Assembly (NCBI RefSeq): GCF_014649835.1
Contig: NZ_BMTU01000019.1
Location: 1 to 64,000, forward strand
Source of the DNA: Streptomyces pilosus
Lineage (GTDB): Bacteria; Actinomycetota; Actinomycetes; Streptomycetales; Streptomycetaceae
Reading direction: 5' to 3'
Length of the DNA: 64,000 bases
How positions within the stretch are numbered: position 1 is the stretch's first letter; each line of letters begins with the position of its first letter. The position numbers and the translations under genes are program-made. The notes below the pieces were generated by a model. It was not told the DNA's origin and made no database searches. It saw nothing but the letters and a program-made list of their open reading frames with translations. Positions 60,085 to 64,000 of this stretch are shown here, piece by piece.

Positions 60085-60394
60085 CCCCTCCGCTGAATCG
60101 GGCCGCGTGCTACTGCTGGTCCCAGGTTAACGGCGTCCGGACCCGTCTGCTCAGCCCTTCGGGAGCCACGCCACCCGCCTCAGCCAGGCACCGGCCCGTC
60201 GGGGACCCAACGGCGGCCGACCGGGTCGGACCCACCCGCGACGCCCCAGTATGACGACCATCCGCGGCACACCTACAGCACACAGAGGCCGGGAAGTACT
60301 GCGAACGACTGAGAACCGGCGAGGCGCATTGCCACAGGTCAAATATGTATCGGTGACCGTTTTCCCAGGTCGCAGCCCCGCCCGGGGAGAGGGA
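60085..60394. other. 310-base gap before att-like copy 4
   Basis: No gene is visible. The last 50 bases (ACCGTTTTCCCAGG, then CAGCCCCGCCC) resemble those just before att-like copy 5 and may be an element end. Confidence 0.5.
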
Positions 60395-60440
60395 TCTCCT
60401 GAAGCGGGTGTCGCAGGTTCGAATCCTGCCGGGGGCACCA
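60395..60440. repeat. att-like copy 4 of the tRNA-Arg 3' half, with CCA
   Basis: The 46 bases match the tRNA 3' half with one change (TGAAG for TAAAG), include the encoded CCA, and are followed by the tRNA's own type of terminator. The 5' half is absent. Confidence 0.9.
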
Positions 60441-60443
60441 GCG

Positions 60444-60477
60444 GAAAGCCCCGGACCGATCTTGGTCCGGGGCCTTC
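60444..60477. terminator. Terminator after att-like copy 4
   Basis: GAAAGCCCCGGACC pairs with GGTCCGGGGCCTTC with one mismatch. It is nearly the same as the hairpin after the true tRNA at 50,155, including the GATCWT loop. Confidence 0.8.
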
Positions 60478-60489
60478 GGCGATTCGGTT

Positions 60490-60813
60490 TCAGGCGGCGT
60501 GCGGGGTGAAGGTGACTCGGGAGTTACCCTCGTCGATGGTTAGGTTCAAGGTGCCGTCCAGGGCCTTGGCCAGGCGGCGCAGCAGTGGAAGCGTCGGCAC
60601 AGTGTCGCCGCCCTCCATCCGAGACACCTGAGGCTGCGTCATCCCGGCTCGCTCGGCCAGTTCGTTCTGGGACAGGCCGAGCTCGATCCGACGGTCGTAG
60701 ACCGCCTGCCCGAGATCGCCGGCCAGCCGCGCGTCGACGTACTCCTGGTCGTACTCCACCGCCTCACCCGCAAGCTGCCGGGCCCGGCGCGTCCTCCACG
60801 TGCTGTGACTCAT
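60490..60813 (-). CDS. XRE-type antitoxin (HigA-like)
   Basis: The 107-residue protein has a helix-turn-helix of the XRE class at about residues 35-90: VYDRRIELGLSQNELAERAGMTQPQVSRMEGGDTVPTLPLLRRLAKAL. Its start overlaps the end of the upstream toxin remnant (TGATG). The toxin-then-antitoxin order is that of HigBA-type loci. Confidence 0.85.
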   Translation of the reverse strand: MSHSTWRTRRARQLAGEAVEYDQEYVDARLAGDLGQAVYDRRIELGLSQNELAERAGMTQPQVSRMEGGDTVPTLPLLRRLAKALDGTLNLTIDEGNSRVTFTPHAA

Positions 60814-61182
60814 CAGCTCTCCTTGCGCCGCTCGTAGGTGTACTGGGCATGACCATGCTCGGCCTCGCAGACCTTCTGGGCCTGATGCGCACGCTCGACT
60901 TCCGCCGCTTCACGCATCCGCGTCTTACGGAACACCGTCAGCAAAACGATCCGCTGCCCGGGAGCGAGCCAGTACGGAATGCGCACGGCCTCGCCGTCCA
61001 ACTCGAAGCGCAGCTCACGCAGCTTGCCACCCAGGTGCCGCGAGTACGGCTCACCGAGCGTCGTCGGCTCGTCCAGTAGACGGTCCGTCCTTGTCCTCCA
61101 CCCGCCGGTAGAGGCGAAACGGAAGCAGCTCCAGCCAATCCCGAACCTCCGGTTCGATCTCGATCTCCCAGCGCTCCGTCAT
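60813..61182 (-). pseudogene. RelE/HigB-like toxin, frameshifted
   Basis: The N-terminus reads MTERWEIEIEPEVRDWLELLPFRLYRRVEDK, the start of an actinobacterial HigB-like toxin. Near 61,085 the frame breaks and the rest continues in another frame as DRLLDEPTTLGEPYSRHLGGKLRELRF, VRIPYWLAPGQRIVLLTVFRKTRMRE and a Lys/Glu-rich end. A short internal segment also seems lost. The antitoxin downstream is intact. Confidence 0.8.
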
Positions 61183-61389
61183 GCAATCAACGGTTTATAC
61201 CTCCAAATGCATAGCGCAAGCCTCCACGCCCTCCGCGGTCCATGTCTCTCTCTGGCTGCGCGCCCGTGACCTGCGACAAGGGGTCTTCCCTGCAGGCGCC
61301 CGGAACGGATTCAGCCCACGGAAGACGGGAAACCGTTCAGGACCCCTTCACCGACTTTTCCACAGACCACAGCCCCGCCCAGAGGAAAC

Positions 61390-61404
61390 TCCTGCCGGGG
61401 GCAC
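61390..61404. repeat. att-like copy 5 (15 bp) of the tRNA acceptor end
   Basis: TCCTGCCGGGGGCAC is identical to the tRNA T-stem/acceptor end. The bases before it (CAGCCCCGCCC) match those before copy 4, which suggests that the middle of a larger att copy was deleted. Confidence 0.6.
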
Positions 61405-61410
61405 AGAGAG

Positions 61411-61451
61411 AAGGGCCAGCTCAGGAGGGTGTTCCTCCCGGGCTGGCCCTT
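61411..61451. terminator. Stem-loop after att-like copy 5
   Basis: AAGGGCCAGC pairs exactly with GCTGGCCCTT, with inner AGGAGG/CCTCC pairing. It is the same type as the hairpin after copy 2. Confidence 0.75.
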
Positions 61452-61467
61452 CGTCGTGTCCGGGGCC

Positions 61468-61505
61468 GTGCCACACACGTGCCACTCATGCCACGCGAAT
61501 GCCAC
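61468..61505. repeat. GTGCCAC/ATGCCAC arm-type repeats
   Basis: Four units (GTGCCAC, GTGCCAC, ATGCCAC, ATGCCAC) at about 10-base spacing lie just beyond att-like copy 5. Helical spacing fits integrase arm-binding sites left from an element that has lost its integrase. Confidence 0.5.
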
Positions 61506-61618
61506 GTCTTCTAGCCGGAGGCTCTCCACCGCCGTCGCGGATCACGGCCCCAAGCCGGTCGGCGATGGCCCGGTCCCAAGTTGGAAGTGTCCGCCGCCTG
61601 CCCGGGATCACCGGCGAG

Positions 61619-62221
61619 TCAGAGAAGGTCCTGCCAGAAGGGAGCCGTCGTTCGCGGGTTCCAGCTGTCGTCGACCTCGCCCCGCACCTCGTCGAATTCC
61701 AGGTACATGTAGTCGGCCAGGTCCACGCCGTAGTAGGTGACGTCGGTCTGCCACATCGAGAGCACCGGATGCCCAAAGCTTCCCCGGCCGGCGGGCAGGT
61801 ATCGGTGGGCGTACACGGGCACCGCCACCGGCGCCTCCGCCAGATGGCGTCGCGCCGTTTCCAGTGCCGCCGTTCCGTCAGCTGGACGCTCACCCCAGCC
61901 CTCGTACCAGAACGCGTTGTGCTCAACGTCGAGCAGAACTCCCTCGACAGGCCACTCGAGCTGTCGACGCAAGCTGTCCACATCGCCGCCACGCCACTCC
62001 GGCCAGGGCCTGGACCAGGTCTGCCCGTCCTCAGGAGGGACGCTGATCGGGAGTCCGGCCGCAAGGAATGCTCGGTGATCGTCCGCGAACTCGAAGCCGT
62101 ACTCGCGCTCAATGCGCGTGAACTCGGCTGCCGTCAGCCCCGCCTCGAACTCATAGAGGTCCATCTGCGCGAGGCGCTGTGCGGCCTCGGCACCCAGGCG
62201 TACTCCCTCATTGCTGATCAC
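61619..62221 (-). CDS. SMI1/KNR4 (SUKH)-like protein
   Basis: The 200-residue protein (GTG start; an in-frame ATG at 62,164 is also plausible) shows the SUKH pattern: LTAAEFTRIEREYGFEFADDHRAFLAAGLPI near the N-terminus, then GVLLDVEHNAFWYEGWG and VLSMWQTDVTYYGVDLADYMYLEF. SUKH proteins are often immunity proteins of polymorphic toxins, but stand-alone copies are common in Streptomyces. No toxin gene adjoins it. Confidence 0.75.
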   Translation of the reverse strand: MISNEGVRLGAEAAQRLAQMDLYEFEAGLTAAEFTRIEREYGFEFADDHRAFLAAGLPISVPPEDGQTWSRPWPEWRGGDVDSLRRQLEWPVEGVLLDVEHNAFWYEGWGERPADGTAALETARRHLAEAPVAVPVYAHRYLPAGRGSFGHPVLSMWQTDVTYYGVDLADYMYLEFDEVRGEVDDSWNPRTTAPFWQDLL

Positions 62222-62262
62222 CGACGCACGCTAACGCCGACCACATCCAACCGTCACCCGGG

Positions 62263-62355
62263 TTATGCGTGCGGGGTGATCGCCATTTCGTCCGGTAGCT
62301 CCTCGGGGGCCATCCAGCGGCACAGATCATGATGTTGGTATCGAGGAGGCCCTGC
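62263..62355 (-). pseudogene. PIN-domain toxin stub
   Basis: GLLDTNIMIC in one frame and RWMAPEELPDEMAIT in the next are the start of a VapC-like PIN domain (compare LLDTS and LPDELAIS in family members). There is no start codon, the frame shifts after about 10 residues and stops at TAA 62,263. It directly follows an intact Phd-type antitoxin, its likely former partner. Confidence 0.65.
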
Positions 62356-62370
62356 TAATGCGTCAAGCGG

Positions 62371-62640
62371 TCAGCGGTCATACGGGTCGTCCGGATAGGT
62401 GTCGGCCGTGACGTCCTGATCGGCGTGGAACCTGTCGAGGTCGGTGCCGGGGGCGGTCCTGGACATCGCGGCGAACTCCTGGCGGGAGACGAACCGACGG
62501 CGCCGACGCAGAGGGACGAGCTGGCCGATCGGATGTCCGTCGCGGGTGACGGTGAACGACTGGCCGCCCTGTACGGCATCCATGATTGCTCGGGACCGGC
62601 TGCGTAGATCCCGTTGGGTGATTTCGGGCTGAACGCTCAT
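62371..62640 (-). CDS. Phd/YefM-type antitoxin
   Basis: The 89-residue protein reads MSVQPEITQRDLRSRSRAIMDAVQGGQSFTVTRDGHPIGQLVPLRRRRRFVSRQEF, the Phd/YefM fold with DNA-binding N-terminus. The tail is acidic and Asp-rich, the usual toxin-binding part. The PIN gene that should follow is reduced to a stub of about 30 codons, so the antitoxin is an orphan. Confidence 0.85.
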   Translation of the reverse strand: MSVQPEITQRDLRSRSRAIMDAVQGGQSFTVTRDGHPIGQLVPLRRRRRFVSRQEFAAMSRTAPGTDLDRFHADQDVTADTYPDDPYDR

Positions 62641-63111
62641 AAAACCAAGGTAGCGCCAGGTGCTACCAGGTGGCATGACGGCTGAAGGCTTGCGCCGACG
62701 CACCTTCGGCCGTGGCGGCCGGGTAGGGCCTCCGCTGATCGATCCGGCTGGAGCTTTGGATGAGAAGGCGTCCAACATCCACCATCAACACCTGACGTCC
62801 ACGATGACGGACGGGACGGACACCAGCGACTCCCACCTGCCGTCGCGCCTGTCGACGACAGCAGTCGGACCGACCCGGACCGAACACCTCCGCCGAGGGC
62901 GCTCAGATACAAGGGTCAGCCACGCCCGACGGGGCTGACCCGCGGCCGGGTTCTCGGTGGCCTGGCCAGGTATCGGGGCTCAAGTCCGTTCCCACTCCCC
63001 GCCACCTGTTCCCCAGCGCCCCGTCGTGGTCACCCGTTTCGCCCGCCGGACCGCGGAAACCCGGCGCCGGACGGTGGCACGACTCCGGGTCGGAGGAGCG
63101 GAGGGTATGGG
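62641..63111. other. 471-base gap, no gene seen
   Basis: No frame in either direction shows family features. It marks the change from island to ordinary chromosome. Confidence 0.5.
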
Positions 63112-63576
63112 ATGAGGAAGGTGTGGTGGGTCGTTCCTGTCGCGGTCGCCGGGGCGGCGGCCGTGCGGCGGGCCCGGCCGGCGCACGAGGGCGGGGAGCG
63201 GGCGGGTGATCGCTGGCTGACCGTGACGGTCAACCGGGCTCCCGCGGACGTGGGCTCGGAAGGGAAACCGCCGGCGCCCCTGGACGAGCTGGCGGACCGG
63301 ATCGACGTACGGATCCGGCCGGCACCGGGCGACCGCGGTACGGAACTGGGCGCCCGGTTCAGGGAACCCGTGCCCGCGGAGTCCACCTCGGTGCCCGCGC
63401 GGCTGGCCGGGCGGGACCCGCGGCAGGAGCTGCGGCGCGCGCTGCGGGACGCCAAGTCGCTGCTGGAGGCCGGCGAGGTGCTGCGCCCCGACGCGCCGCC
63501 CACCACCCGCCCCACGCCCGGCGGCAAGCTGGTGGAGTTGTTCACCCGTCGCTCCGGTGGGGAGGGAGTGCTGTGA
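63112..63576 (+). CDS. Conserved hypothetical protein
   Basis: The 154-residue protein has an N-terminal hydrophobic stretch (MRKVWWVVPVAVAGAAAV), probably a membrane anchor, followed by a polar region WLTVTVNRAPADV and a helical LRRALRDAKSLLEAGEVL. Similar small proteins occur next to zinc alcohol dehydrogenase genes in Streptomyces. The stop overlaps the next start (GTGA), so the two are coupled. Confidence 0.75.
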   Translation: MRKVWWVVPVAVAGAAAVRRARPAHEGGERAGDRWLTVTVNRAPADVGSEGKPPAPLDELADRIDVRIRPAPGDRGTELGARFREPVPAESTSVPARLAGRDPRQELRRALRDAKSLLEAGEVLRPDAPPTTRPTPGGKLVELFTRRSGGEGVL

Positions 63577-64000
63577 AGGCGCTGTGCTGGGAAGGCGTGA
63601 ACAAGCTGTCCGTCGAGCAGGTCCCCGATCCGGAGCTGCGCAACGACCAGGACGTCGTCGTGCGGCTGATCGCGGGCACCACCTGCGGTTCGGACCTGCA
63701 TCTCATCGGCGGCTACATCCCGGGCATGCGGGCCGGTGACGTCATCGGCCACGAGTTCGTCGGCGAGGTCGTGGAGACCGGCTCCGCCGTGCGCCGGCAC
63801 CGGGTCGGCGACCGGGTCGTCGTCTGCTCGTTCGTCGGCTGCGGACGCTGCTGGTACTGCGCCAACGACCTGTGGTCCCTGTGCGACAACACCAACACCA
63901 ACCCGGGCATCGGCCAGGCCCTGTTCGGCTACGAGACCGCCGGCATCTTCGGCTACTCGCACGCCATGGGCGGCCTGCGCGGCAGCCATGCCGAGTACGT
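63573..64000 (+). CDS. Zinc-dependent alcohol dehydrogenase (partial)
   Basis: The first 142 residues are visible from GTG 63,573. They show the zinc-ligand TTCGSDLH near residue 38, GHEFVGEVVETGSAV and the structural-zinc-type CGRCWYCANDLWSLC. This is the glutathione-independent formaldehyde/alcohol dehydrogenase branch of the MDR superfamily. It runs off the window; no cluster link is seen. Confidence 0.9.
   Translation, partial: MKALCWEGVNKLSVEQVPDPELRNDQDVVVRLIAGTTCGSDLHLIGGYIPGMRAGDVIGHEFVGEVVETGSAVRRHRVGDRVVVCSFVGCGRCWYCANDLWSLCDNTNTNPGIGQALFGYETAGIFGYSHAMGGLRGSHAEY

Noticed and set aside
60395..60440. Second tRNA-Arg gene
   Set aside because: Only the 3' half with CCA is present; the acceptor 5' strand and D arm are missing.
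61486..61618. C-terminal remnant of an integrase next to the arm repeats
   Set aside because: A minus-strand frame is open here, but I see no tyrosine-recombinase motif, so only the repeats are reported.
61181..62332. Plus-strand frame of 383 codons
   Set aside because: It is antisense to the SUKH-like gene, which has a recognisable fold; the plus frame has shadow-type composition.

Overview
The window is very GC-rich, with actinobacterial codon use, many GTG starts and SARP/TetR regulators. It carries a type II aromatic polyketide synthase and modular type I polyketide synthases, which points to a Streptomyces chromosome. No glycosyltransferase, sugar gene or resistance target is visible, and the gene cluster continues past the left edge, so I do not name the product.

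Positions 1-49,800 are a polyketide gene cluster. It opens with the C-terminal tail of a modular PKS, a type II thioesterase, and a TetR gene and a large SARP on the minus strand. A TetR/exporter pair, flavin reductase, C-9 ketoreductase, aromatase/cyclase, metallo-beta-lactamase-fold hydrolase, second exporter, hemerythrin protein, two oxidoreductases and an APH-fold protein follow. Next is the minus-strand operon acyltransferase-KS alpha-KS beta-ACP, which is the type II core. After a GMC oxidoreductase come a second large SARP, a siderophore-interacting-type flavoprotein and a second TetR; these two regulators are paralogues of the first pair. Two minus-strand type I modules follow (KS-AT-DH-KR-ACP, then KS-AT-DH-KR-ACP-reductase), then a small SARP. 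The tailoring block holds an NmrA-type protein, an FAD hydroxylase, an ABM oxygenase, three NTF2/SnoaL-fold proteins, an SDR and an LLM flavin enzyme.

I read the metabolic logic as follows. The type II core makes a poly-beta-keto chain, the ketoreductase, aromatase and SnoaL-like proteins reduce and fold it, and the flavin enzymes oxidise it. The type I modules build a separate, reductively released chain, or conceivably a starter. KS beta lacks the usual decarboxylation glutamine, which would fit a non-acetate starter. The link between the two chains is inference.

Positions 50,075-62,640 are a mosaic island anchored on a tRNA-Arg(CCU) gene. The 3' end of the tRNA recurs at about 54.0, 59.3, 60.4 and (15 bp only) 61.4 kb. 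This divides the island into modules holding a GntR/ATPase pair with a DUF262-AlbA_2 fusion (putative defence), an intact PIN toxin-antitoxin pair with IS copies, a PIN pair with a frameshifted toxin, and a HigBA-like pair with a damaged toxin. A SUKH protein and a Phd antitoxin with a PIN stub follow. No integrase is left. From about 63.1 kb ordinary chromosomal genes resume (a conserved hypothetical protein and a zinc alcohol dehydrogenase running off the edge).
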